DNA of 64,000 bases, taken from assembly GCA_035411585.1 (NCBI GenBank), contig DAONTI010000017.1:1-64000 (forward strand). Direction: 5' to 3'. Position 1 is the stretch's first letter. Every line of letters begins with the position of its first letter. The DNA is from MWDV01 sp002070715. Lineage in GTDB: Bacteria; Verrucomicrobiota; Verrucomicrobiia; Limisphaerales; MWDV01. The position numbers were made by a program, and so were the translations under genes. Below the pieces are notes generated by a model, which was not told the DNA's origin, searched no databases, and worked only from the letters and a program-made list of their open reading frames with translations. Of this stretch, positions 17,498 to 25,821 are shown piece by piece.

Positions 17498-18430
17498 ATG
17501 AACTACGAACAATTCATTCAGGATCAAATCGCCGCCATTCGCCAACAAGTCGGCGGCGGACGCGCCATCAACGCCGTCAGCGGCGGGGTGGACAGTTCGG
17601 TCGTGACCGCGCTGGCGCACCGGGCGCTGGGGGCGCAGTTGAAAACCATTTTTGTGGACAACGCCCTGATGCGTGAAGGCGAGCCGCGCCGGGTGGCCGA
17701 TCTGTTCGCCCGACTTGGGATTCCGGTAACCGTCATTGACGCCCGGGCGGCTTTTCTCGACGCGCTCCGGGGATTGACGGATCCCGAACAGAAACGCCAG
17801 GCCATCACCGACACGTTTTACAAGCAAGTGTTTGTGGCGGAGGTCAAACGCTGGGATGCCCGCTTTCTGTTTCACGGCACGATTCTCACTGACATCGAGG
17901 AAACCGTGGCGGGCATCAAACGACAGCACAACATCCTCACCCAACTGGGGATCAACACCGAGGCGGCTTACGGCTATCAAGTGATCGAACCGCTCAAGAC
18001 ATTGCGCAAAGACGGCGTGCGCGCGGTGGGCCGGTTGCTGGGGTTGCCGGACGAGGCGGTGCAACGCATTCCCTTTCCAGGGCCGGGGTTGGCGGCCCGC
18101 GTGGTGGGCGAAGTCACGGAGGCGCGGTTGGCCACCGTCCGGGCGGCCACGGCGATGGTGGAGGAGGAACTGCGCGGCACGGACGCGTTTCAATATCTGG
18201 CCGTGTTGCTGGAGGATCGCGCCACCGGTATTCGCGATGGGAAACGCGAGTTCGGCCAGATTATCGTGGTGCGATGCGTGGACAGCGTGGACGGCCGGCA
18301 AGCCACCGCGCGGGAGTTGCCGTGGGACGTGCTGCAGCGCCTCGCCCAACGCGTCACCAGCATCCCGGGCGTGAACCGTTGTCTTTACGATCTCACCCCC
18401 AAACCGCCTGCCACGGTGGAATATATCTAA
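17498..18430 (+). CDS. guaA: GMP synthase ATP-pyrophosphatase subunit (stand-alone)
   Basis: This protein adenylates XMP and aminates it to GMP. It contains the N-type ATP pyrophosphatase loop AVSGGVDSSV near residue 27, the FVDNALMREGE segment, the KTLRKDGVRAVGRLLGLP and FPGPGLAARVVGEVT motifs, and the dimerisation domain ending LTPKPPATVEYI. At 310 residues it lacks the roughly 200-residue N-terminal glutamine amidotransferase of the common fused GuaA. This two-subunit layout is typical of archaea. A separate glutaminase subunit or free ammonia must provide nitrogen; none is recognised in the window. An ATG at 17477 would add seven residues. Confidence 0.92.
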   Translation: MNYEQFIQDQIAAIRQQVGGGRAINAVSGGVDSSVVTALAHRALGAQLKTIFVDNALMREGEPRRVADLFARLGIPVTVIDARAAFLDALRGLTDPEQKRQAITDTFYKQVFVAEVKRWDARFLFHGTILTDIEETVAGIKRQHNILTQLGINTEAAYGYQVIEPLKTLRKDGVRAVGRLLGLPDEAVQRIPFPGPGLAARVVGEVTEARLATVRAATAMVEEELRGTDAFQYLAVLLEDRATGIRDGKREFGQIIVVRCVDSVDGRQATARELPWDVLQRLAQRVTSIPGVNRCLYDLTPKPPATVEYI

Positions 18431-18597
18431 CCCGCCTTGGCTGAAAACCACTCATCCGTCGGCGCATCGGCAACTGCGATGCGGTTCCGGGGTCATGCCC
18501 GCTGATTCGGAGGGGATGGGGAAATTTTTGATACACCCGGCCAAACCAGATTTCGGTCAGCAAAACCGGGGTACTTCGTTTGAGAAATAAACAGCCA

Positions 18598-20814
18598 ATG
18601 AATCTGACACAAAACATTTCGTCCTACGTTCGCCGGCTTGGCGCCATTGGGGTCGCTTTGGTCATGGGTGGGTTGAGCTTCACCCTGTGCGCCGCACCGC
18701 CGGCAGATTTTCCGCGCTTTGAGGTGCCGGGCCAGGAGGCGGCCATGAACCAGTTGCGCGAGTTGTTCTGGCTGCATTATCCCGACGCTGGACCGAAAGC
18801 CACGCTTTGGGATGAATGGTTGCCCGGTGCCGCGCTCTGGCCGGCGGTGCAGACCGGGGAGCACGCCGAAAAAATGCGCCGGCATTGGGGTGAAACCCTT
18901 TCCGCGCGGATCGTTGACCCCGAAGGCTACGTGGCGACGCACCAACACGCGAGCATCGCGCATCAACTCGGTTGGCCGTTTCCATTCTGGAATCAAGGAC
19001 GGCGCGGTTGCGGCTGGCATTTCTCGTTTCACAATACGGTGGGTCCCAATTGGCGCCCACATGATCTCGTAAAAACGGACGGGTGGACGCTTGCCGGCGC
19101 CGCCGACGGGGGACTCAAAGAAGATGGTTGGCGGATCGAGGTCAACCGGGCCGGGGCGCTCATTACCGCCCCGCCGTGGCGGTGTCATACGTATGAAGTG
19201 CCTTTTTTGCAACTGCGCTGGAACGCCACGGGTTTGGGTGCGTCCCAGCCGTTTATTGAATGGACCACGCCCGCCGCCACAAATTTCACCCGGGAACGCC
19301 GTTTCTATTTTAATCCCGCCACTGCGAACGCGATGACCTACACCATGATCCCGATGTATCGGCATCCGCAATGGACGGGGGAGGTGGCCCAATTACGGAT
19401 TGGCCTGGGCAACGCCGCGCCCGGCGGCGTCACCCTGCAGGCGTTCTTCTCGCAATACGACACCCGCCAAAACATCAACGGCCAGAATTTCGTGCGGGGC
19501 TGCGCAAAATATTTTTGGTGGACGGGCGATCTGAATTTCCTCCGCGCGAACCTTCCGCGCATGCGCCAGGCAATCCGTTACCTGATGACCGAGCATCAGG
19601 CGCTCGAACGCAAGGTGGTGTTCACCGACTGGGTGGGACACGAAGGACGGAGCGGATTCAAACGTTCCCCCGCCGGGGAGAAGGTGATCTTCACCGGACA
19701 GGGCATCGGCAATAATTACTGGGACTTGTTGCCGTTCGGGTGGCTCGATTGTTACGCCACGGTGCAATATTACGACGCGGTGCGGACGCTGGCGCGGCTC
19801 GAGCGTGAATTGCTGGCGCATCCGGAATGGAACCTCCCGCGCGGCGTGCTGGCTTTTGATCCCGGGATGTTGGAGCGGCATGCCGCGGATGTAAAGGCCA
19901 CCGGCAACCGCCTGTTTTGGAACAACAAAACCCAGCGGTTCAACGCCTGCATTGACGCCGACGGCAACCCGCATGAATACGGTTACACGTTTTTGAATTT
20001 GGAGGCGGTTTACTACGACTTTGCGACCCCGGCGCACGCCCAGACCATCCTGCAATGGATCAACGGCGACCGGCTGGTGGCGGGGGACACAGCGCAGGGC
20101 GCGGACATCTATCACTGGCGCTTTGCGCCCCGGGCGAGCACGAAGCGCAATCTGGACTGGTATTTTTGGGCTTGGCACGATCCGGAATCCATCGCCTGGG
20201 GCGACCAGGTGCAGGACGGTGGCGCGGTGCTGGGGTTTTCGTATCACGATCTCATGGCGCGGTTGAAAGTGCTCGGCCCGGACAACGCGTGGCAGCGGTT
20301 GCGGGAAATCATCCGGTGGTTCGACGACGTGCAGGCGGCGGGCGGGTATCGCCAATACTACGACGGCCGGCGCGAAGGCAAATTACAAGGCGGCGGCACG
20401 GCGGGTGGATTGGGGATGGATCAGGAATTTTTTGAAAGCGTGCTCGTGCCGCAGGTGATGCTCGACGGGTTCCTCGGATTCGCTCCGCGGGGCGATGGTT
20501 TCCAATTAACGCCGCGTCTGCCGGCGGACTGGCCGGAACTGAGTGTGGATCGGGTGCGGTTCCAAAATCACACGCTGCGTTTTCACGTCCGCCGCGACAC
20601 GATGGATGTTTTCACGGAAACCACCAGTGATGAACCCCTCCGTTTGTGGTTGCCAGCCACGATTACTCAGGTCCACCGGTTAGGCGCCGACGCTGCCGTC
20701 CTGGGCACGGTGCCGTTGCCCGCGCCGGATGGCGAGGGTGCGCGACAATTTGATTTTGCAGGGGGCGCCGGGCTCCGATTCGAATGGACCGCCCTTCCAC
20801 CTGGCGGCTCTTGA
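18598..20814 (+). CDS. Secreted six-hairpin glycosidase-like protein
   Basis: A 738-residue exported protein. A signal peptide (residues 1-33, hydrophobic IGVALVMGGLSFTLCA) leads into an N-terminal beta-rich region. A central (alpha/alpha)6 barrel-like domain spans about residues 290-610, recognisable from repeated aromatic helices (RGCAKYFWWTGDLNFLRANLPRM and the later WDLLPFGWLDCYATVQYYDA stretch). A C-terminal beta-sandwich follows (LTPRLPADWPELSVDRVRF), the arrangement of GH65/GH78/GH95-type enzymes. It probably cleaves plant or algal polysaccharide side chains; I cannot assign a family or catalytic acid. An in-frame TTG at 18580 was rejected as the start. It is followed by plsY and seems monocistronic. 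Confidence 0.7.
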   Translation: MNLTQNISSYVRRLGAIGVALVMGGLSFTLCAAPPADFPRFEVPGQEAAMNQLRELFWLHYPDAGPKATLWDEWLPGAALWPAVQTGEHAEKMRRHWGETLSARIVDPEGYVATHQHASIAHQLGWPFPFWNQGRRGCGWHFSFHNTVGPNWRPHDLVKTDGWTLAGAADGGLKEDGWRIEVNRAGALITAPPWRCHTYEVPFLQLRWNATGLGASQPFIEWTTPAATNFTRERRFYFNPATANAMTYTMIPMYRHPQWTGEVAQLRIGLGNAAPGGVTLQAFFSQYDTRQNINGQNFVRGCAKYFWWTGDLNFLRANLPRMRQAIRYLMTEHQALERKVVFTDWVGHEGRSGFKRSPAGEKVIFTGQGIGNNYWDLLPFGWLDCYATVQYYDAVRTLARLERELLAHPEWNLPRGVLAFDPGMLERHAADVKATGNRLFWNNKTQRFNACIDADGNPHEYGYTFLNLEAVYYDFATPAHAQTILQWINGDRLVAGDTAQGADIYHWRFAPRASTKRNLDWYFWAWHDPESIAWGDQVQDGGAVLGFSYHDLMARLKVLGPDNAWQRLREIIRWFDDVQAAGGYRQYYDGRREGKLQGGGTAGGLGMDQEFFESVLVPQVMLDGFLGFAPRGDGFQLTPRLPADWPELSVDRVRFQNHTLRFHVRRDTMDVFTETTSDEPLRLWLPATITQVHRLGADAAVLGTVPLPAPDGEGARQFDFAGGAGLRFEWTALPPGGS

Positions 20815-20985
20815 GCTTGTTTGACCGCATAGTCGGTCCGAGTTTCCAGATTCAGGTGGTGTTTCACATTTGGCGCGCTCTGCGTGCCCGATTCCGGAGT
20901 GCGGCTGGCGGGGCGAACCTTTGCCCTCCCGTCAACTTTGCGCTTCCTTGTTTTGACCGGGCGTCCCTAGACTCCGGTTGTGTTG

Positions 20986-21627
20986 ATGCTCGGATACATT
21001 TTCGTTGCCATCGCCGCGTATCTGCTCGGTTCGGTGCCGACCGGTTTTCTCGTGGCGAAAGCACGGCGCGTGGATATCCGCACCGTGGGGAGCGGCAACA
21101 TTGGCGCAACGAATGTCTTTCGGATTCTGGGCAAACCCGCGGGAATCTTCGTCCTCGTGGCGGATGGGTTGAAAGGCTATGTGGCGTGCGCGGGGGCGTG
21201 CGATCTTTGGTTCGCCTTGTTGGCGGCGATGGGCGTGCCTTTGGGCGAGGCGGAAGGATACCGGTTGCTGGCCGGGGTGGCGGCGGTGCTGGGGCACAAT
21301 TACACTTGCTGGCTTTATTTCAAGGGCGGCAAAGGCATTGCCACCAGCGCGGGGGTGTATGTGGCGTTGGCGCCGCTGGCGGTGTTGGTGGCGCTGGCGG
21401 TATGGTTGCTGGCCTTGGGATTGACTCGTTACGTTTCGGTGGCTTCGATCGGCGCGGCGATCGCCCTGCCCACCATGGTGTGGCTGACGAAAGACAGTCT
21501 GGCGCTGGGCCTCGTCACCACGGCCCTGGGAATTCTGGCCATCGCCAAGCACCGCACCAATATCCAGCGATTGCTGAAAGGCACGGAAAACCGCATCCAG
21601 TTCAGGCGTAAGTCCCCGACGTCGTGA
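20986..21627 (+). CDS. plsY: Glycerol-3-phosphate acyltransferase PlsY
   Basis: PlsY transfers an acyl group from acyl-phosphate to glycerol-3-phosphate, the first step of phospholipid synthesis. The 213-residue inner-membrane protein has the three family motifs: YLLGSVPTGFLVAK, GSGNIGATNVFR and GHNYTCWLYFKGGKGIATS. About five hydrophobic segments are present, and it ends with the cytoplasmic tail AKHRTNIQRLLKGTENRI. The gene starts at the ATG at 20986; GTG and TTG codons immediately before it are in frame. plsX is not adjacent. Confidence 0.95.
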   Translation: MLGYIFVAIAAYLLGSVPTGFLVAKARRVDIRTVGSGNIGATNVFRILGKPAGIFVLVADGLKGYVACAGACDLWFALLAAMGVPLGEAEGYRLLAGVAAVLGHNYTCWLYFKGGKGIATSAGVYVALAPLAVLVALAVWLLALGLTRYVSVASIGAAIALPTMVWLTKDSLALGLVTTALGILAIAKHRTNIQRLLKGTENRIQFRRKSPTS

Positions 21628-21778
21628 AGCAACTGACCGGAGCGGGGGGATGTCGTCAACGCCGCCCGCGATGTCTGGCCAAGCTTTGGTGTGGTTGCCT
21701 TATCGTTGCAGGAGGTTTTTTCCCGAAGTTATCCGGTCAGCAGTCTGAATCCGCAGAGAGGATGCTTGCGGAAAGAGT

Positions 21779-22624
21779 TCAGAAAATTTCCTCTGGATGA
21801 GCCGTCAGCCAGTCAGTGAAACCGGGCAAGGGAGCGCCCCGCAGTGTTTCCGCCCGGGCGCAATTCAACGAGGTGTCGGGGGGCCGCGGCGCCCCTTGAT
21901 AATCCCGCAACGAGCCCGGTTCAATCCGGGGATGCAACTGCGGCCAACGATCGGCCAGCAACCGGCCAATCTGCCAGCGGGACAGACGCTCGCTGCCCGC
22001 AACGTGACAGATTCCGGTGGCCCCGACGGCAATCAACTGCCAGACCGCCCGCGCCGTTTCCACCGCGGCAATGGGCGAACGAAACTCGTCAGTAAACAAC
22101 TTCACGGTGCGCCCGGTCTGCCAGGCGCGGCGCAGTTCCTCGTTGAAGCCGCGGTCGCCCGTGGGGGAGGTGCCCCCGTTCAACGAGGTGCGCACGATGA
22201 GCGCGCGCGGATGCCGGGCGACGATCGTTTCCGCCGCGGCTTTCGTCTCGGCGTAAACGCTCAGCGGATTGACCGCGTCGCCTTCCACGTAATTTCCCCG
22301 TCGCCCGTCAAAGACCAGGTCGGTGGAAAAAAAGACGAACGGCAGATCCGCCGCCAGTTCAACAAGTTGACGGGTGACTTCGACGTTGAGCAGGTGCGCA
22401 AGCTGGGGATTGGCCTGGCAGGCGGGCGATTTGCTGAGTGCGGCGCAGTGGATCACCACGGCGGGTTGTTCACGGGCGAAGAGCCGGCGCGTGGCGGAGA
22501 AATCCGTGAGGTCCAGCATCACCCGGGTCAAGCCGCGCGGTTTCCAAGCGGGAGCGTGTGTGGCGGCGGTTTGAACGAGGGTGTTGCCAATCAGGCCGCC
22601 CGCACCGGTGATCCAGGCGCGCAT
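21779..22624 (-). CDS. RmlD-like sugar nucleotide reductase (SDR family)
   Basis: A 281-residue SDR of the dTDP-4-dehydrorhamnose reductase (RmlD substrate-binding) family. It starts MRAWITGAGGLIGNTLVQ (NAD(P)-binding), then has VVIHCAALSKSPACQANPQL, FFSTDLVFDG and the catalytic YAETKAAAE (Y-x3-K). RmlD makes dTDP-L-rhamnose, but the other rml genes are absent here, so the substrate could be another nucleotide sugar; MAT2B-like relatives are also possible. It is the last gene of a tight minus-strand group, 9 bp after the amidase gene. Confidence 0.8.
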   Translation of the reverse strand: MRAWITGAGGLIGNTLVQTAATHAPAWKPRGLTRVMLDLTDFSATRRLFAREQPAVVIHCAALSKSPACQANPQLAHLLNVEVTRQLVELAADLPFVFFSTDLVFDGRRGNYVEGDAVNPLSVYAETKAAAETIVARHPRALIVRTSLNGGTSPTGDRGFNEELRRAWQTGRTVKLFTDEFRSPIAAVETARAVWQLIAVGATGICHVAGSERLSRWQIGRLLADRWPQLHPRIEPGSLRDYQGAPRPPDTSLNCARAETLRGAPLPGFTDWLTAHPEEIF

Positions 22625-22633
22625 GGAAGGCCG

Positions 22634-23533
22634 TCAATCAATCCACCGCCGGGTCAGGTCGCCATAAGCGTCCAGACGCCGGTCGCGCAGGAAAGGCCAA
22701 TGGGTCCGGGTGATGTCCACGCGGTCCAGGTCCACCGGCACCAGCAAGGTTTCTTCCTGGTTGGGGCGGGCCTTGGCCAAAATCTCGCCGGACGGGCCCG
22801 CGACAAAGCTTTGCCCCCAGAATTCAATCCCCTCGCCGGCTACGCCTTTCAAGACTTCGTGGCCCACGCGGTTGACGGCGGCCACGTAACAGCCGTTGGC
22901 CACGGCATGGCTGCGTTGGATGAGTTCCCACGCCGCGTGTTGTGTTTTCCCCAACGCCGCTTTTTCCACGGGATGCCAGCCGATGGCGGTGGGATAAAAC
23001 AGAATTTGCGCCCCCTGCAAAGCCGTCAGACGGGCCGCCTCGGGGAACCACTGGTCCCAGCAAATCAACACGCCAATCCGTCCGTAACGCGTTGTCCACG
23101 CCCGGAACCCCAGATCGCCGGGGGTGAAATAAAATTTCTCGTAAAACAGCGGATCATCCGGGATGTGCATTTTCCGGTAAATGCCCAGCAACGTGCCATC
23201 CGCGTCAATGACTGCCGCCGTGTTGTGGTACAAGCCGGCGGCGCGTTTTTCGAACAGCGACGCAATGATCACCACGCGGCGTTGGCGGGCGAGTTTCTGG
23301 AACGCCGCCGTGCTGGGGCCGGGGATCGGTTCGGCGAGTTTGAAGTTGGCGTGGTCTTCGCTCTGGCAGAAATACGGCGACCGGAAGAGTTCCTGGGTGC
23401 AAATGATCTGCGCGCCGTTCCGGGCGGCGGTTTCCGCCCGGCGCAGCGTGCGCCGGAGATTTTCCGCCGGCGCGGAGCCGCACGTGGTTTGGATCAGTCC
23501 GAGGGTGATGGAAGCGGAGCGGGAGCGGCTCAT
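22634..23533 (-). CDS. aguB: N-carbamoylputrescine amidase (nitrilase family)
   Basis: AguB hydrolyses N-carbamoylputrescine to putrescine, CO2 and ammonia, the last step of the agmatine route. The 299-residue protein has the nitrilase catalytic triad: Glu48 in CTQELFRSPYF, Lys in YRKMHIPDDPLFYEKFYF and Cys in GVLICWDQWFPEAARL. The last two stretches are nearly diagnostic of AguB. It ends IDITRTHWPFLRDRRLDAY-like, as in plant and bacterial homologues. The start ATG overlaps the kinase stop by 4 bp, so the two are translationally coupled. Agmatine deiminase (aguA) is not in this window. Confidence 0.92.
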   Translation of the reverse strand: MSRSRSASITLGLIQTTCGSAPAENLRRTLRRAETAARNGAQIICTQELFRSPYFCQSEDHANFKLAEPIPGPSTAAFQKLARQRRVVIIASLFEKRAAGLYHNTAAVIDADGTLLGIYRKMHIPDDPLFYEKFYFTPGDLGFRAWTTRYGRIGVLICWDQWFPEAARLTALQGAQILFYPTAIGWHPVEKAALGKTQHAAWELIQRSHAVANGCYVAAVNRVGHEVLKGVAGEGIEFWGQSFVAGPSGEILAKARPNQEETLLVPVDLDRVDITRTHWPFLRDRRLDAYGDLTRRWID

Positions 23534-24549
23534 GGTTGGAGCGGACGTTCGGTGGATAAATGTTCCGCGCGGGCGACGAGATCGGTGCTGGCGCGCAAAG
23601 CGGAGGAAGTCGCCGATGCGGTTTGTCCAAAGAGGTCGCGGATGTATTTGCCCAACGTCTCATTCGTCGGCCCGTAGCCGGCGTGGTAGATGTAGTGTTC
23701 GAGGTCGTAGAGCAATTCGTCCGCCGTGGCGTAGCGTTGCGCCAGGTCCCGGGTCAGCGCCCGCTGCAGGATGCCGTTCAAGCGGTCGTCCACCCGGTCG
23801 TCCAGCGTGCGGAAATCCGGGATCGGCATGGAGAGAATGCGCTGGCGGGATTCCGCGGCGGTGGTCGCCTTGAACAGGTTGCGCCCCAGCAACAGATGGG
23901 CCAGCACGACGCCGGCGGAAAAGAGATCGGATCGTTTGTCGGTGACTTGAAAACCGGCCTGCTCCGGGCTCATGAAATCCGCCTTGCCGGCGACGACTTC
24001 GCCCTCGTTGTCCACCAGGAACCCGCGCGCCTTGGCGATGCCGAAATCGGTCAGCTTCACGTCCCCCTCGAACGCGATCATGATGTTCTTGAAACTGACG
24101 TCGCGATGGACGATGCCCAGCGGGCGGCCGTCCCGGTCGGTCTTGGCGTGCGCGTAAGCCAGACCGCGCGCCACGCGGCTGACGATGAACACCGCCAGTT
24201 CCTTGGGCAGCAATTGCGCCTGCTCCACCAGTTGCCGGGAAAACTGTTCCAGATTCACCCCGCGGATGAGTTCCATGGCGATGAAATAGACGCCATGCGC
24301 GTCGCCCAGATGGTAGGTCTGCACGATGTTGGTGTGAATCAAGTCGGCCACCAGCTTGGCTTCGCCGATGAAATTTTCGATGAACTGCGACTGGCTGGCG
24401 TAGTGCTGGCGGATCACCTTGAGCGCCACCCGTTTCGTAAACCGCCGGGCGCCGTGCTGCTCCGCTTCGTACACCACGCCCATGCCGCCCTCGTACAGCT
24501 TGCGGACAATTTCGTACCGGAACTCGCATTGGATGGTGAACAACGCCAT
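23530..24549 (-). CDS. Cytoplasmic Ser/Thr protein kinase (Hanks type)
   Basis: A 339-residue soluble eukaryotic-like kinase with no membrane segment or sensor domain. The glycine loop YEGGMGVVYEA lies at residues 19-29 and the ATP-binding Lys44 in VALKVI. The catalytic loop is HRDVSFKN, with Asp and Asn kept, and the Mg-binding DFGIAKA and a SPEQ form of the APE motif follow. All key residues are present, so it is probably active. The last 40 residues are an Ala/Ser-rich tail that may be a docking segment. It lies between the deoxyhypusine-synthase-like gene (30 bp upstream) and aguB (4-bp overlap). This tight linkage suggests it may regulate those enzymes; that is inference. Confidence 0.92.
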   Translation of the reverse strand: MALFTIQCEFRYEIVRKLYEGGMGVVYEAEQHGARRFTKRVALKVIRQHYASQSQFIENFIGEAKLVADLIHTNIVQTYHLGDAHGVYFIAMELIRGVNLEQFSRQLVEQAQLLPKELAVFIVSRVARGLAYAHAKTDRDGRPLGIVHRDVSFKNIMIAFEGDVKLTDFGIAKARGFLVDNEGEVVAGKADFMSPEQAGFQVTDKRSDLFSAGVVLAHLLLGRNLFKATTAAESRQRILSMPIPDFRTLDDRVDDRLNGILQRALTRDLAQRYATADELLYDLEHYIYHAGYGPTNETLGKYIRDLFGQTASATSSALRASTDLVARAEHLSTERPLQP

Positions 24550-24579
24550 GCGGAAATGGTGGGTAAAGCCGCGGGCAAG

Positions 24580-25716
24580 TCAAGCCGTCACCGGCGCGGA
24601 AGGCGATGCCGATTTCAGTTGATGCAGCAAATGATGCAGGAACACGACGTTGTCGCATTGCACGTAGTGCATCGTTCCGCCCATGCGGGCGAAGCTCTTG
24701 CAAAAGCGCAGGTAGTAGGCGGGATTGTCCTTGGGCGGTTCGCCGCGGGACCAATCCCAGCGGCCGCCTTCCTGAATGTCCACCACGTAGATGGTGTGCT
24801 GCTGGACAATGCCGCGTCCGGTTTGCAACCGCAGATTGTTCACGCAGCTCAAGCTCTTTTCAAAAACCTGCGGCGCCATGATGGCGGATCCCACGGAAAG
24901 CACCACGCCGTGGTCCAACGTGTCCAGGGATTGGGTGAGTTGGGCGAAATCCCGCTGAGCGGCCCGTCCAATCGCCGCGCCGTTGAACAGCGGATGCACG
25001 GCAATGATGTCATAGCCGATGCCCGGATGCACCGTGAGCGGCACGTTCAAGCGACAAGCCTGTGCGAGGAGCGAGGTGGCCTTATTCGGATGTTTCACCT
25101 CCAGACGGCCACTGGCAAGCTGGTGCGCCACCATCGTCTGCAGCAATTCCGCGCGGGCGGGGGCGAGGGGATGTCCCGGTTCGGCGCGAAGCTGTTGCTC
25201 CAGTTCGGTTGGGGGCGGCAGCGTGAGGCCGTCTTCTAAAATGAACCGTCCCAGGCTGCGGCCATATCCTTCGTTGCGAATCCCGCCCGCGAGCAAGGCG
25301 AGGTGCGTGTAACGTCCGGTTTCGTCCCAAGCGCCGAAAGTGCCGGTGGCCACGTTGGCGCGCACGCTCTCTTCCGTGCGCCCGAGGAAGGCGAGTTCCC
25401 AATCGTGAATGGTCCCCGCGCCGTTGGTGGCCAGGTGAGTAATCCAACGCGATTCCAGCAGGCGGTTGACCACCGCCATCAACCCATTCTTCACGAGATG
25501 CGCGCCATACAACAAGACCACGCCGGCCTTCCGTTCCCGGGCGGACTGAATACGCGCGGCGGCTTGGCGGATGATGTCCAAGGTTGCCGCCGGGCAGGGT
25601 GGGGGAGGCGCGTCGGGGTCGCGGAGAATCTGGTGAAGCTCGCTGAGGCTGCGGCGTTGGGCCAGCGGAAGCACTTTAATCCGCGGAGTGGCGTCGGTCG
25701 GGTCAGATGTATTCAT
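24580..25716 (-). CDS. Deoxyhypusine-synthase-like protein
   Basis: A 378-residue cytoplasmic protein. The central segment GAHLVKNGLMAVVNRLLESRW, then THLATNGAGTIHDWELAFLG, matches the NAD-binding core of the deoxyhypusine synthase superfamily. VTVHPGIGYDIIAVHP and NGAAIGRAAQRDFAQL are further conserved stretches. True DHS moves an aminobutyl group from spermidine to eIF5A; bacterial relatives act as homospermidine synthases or have unknown roles. I do not see the WGK active-site segment of classical DHS, so the reaction is uncertain. It heads the group with the kinase and aguB, which makes a polyamine-related role attractive. Confidence 0.7.
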   Translation of the reverse strand: MNTSDPTDATPRIKVLPLAQRRSLSELHQILRDPDAPPPPCPAATLDIIRQAAARIQSARERKAGVVLLYGAHLVKNGLMAVVNRLLESRWITHLATNGAGTIHDWELAFLGRTEESVRANVATGTFGAWDETGRYTHLALLAGGIRNEGYGRSLGRFILEDGLTLPPPTELEQQLRAEPGHPLAPARAELLQTMVAHQLASGRLEVKHPNKATSLLAQACRLNVPLTVHPGIGYDIIAVHPLFNGAAIGRAAQRDFAQLTQSLDTLDHGVVLSVGSAIMAPQVFEKSLSCVNNLRLQTGRGIVQQHTIYVVDIQEGGRWDWSRGEPPKDNPAYYLRFCKSFARMGGTMHYVQCDNVVFLHHLLHQLKSASPSAPVTA

Positions 25717-25821
25717 GGCGGCGTAAACAAACTGGGGAGATGATTTCGGGAAAGCGTGGGATTGTCCCGCTCAATTTTTTGAACCCATTGCGCCTGTCCG
25801 TACGGTGGAATCATTGTCCAC

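Noticed and set aside
21797..23677. Plus-strand frame of 626 codons
   Set aside because: Antisense to the RmlD-like and aguB genes.
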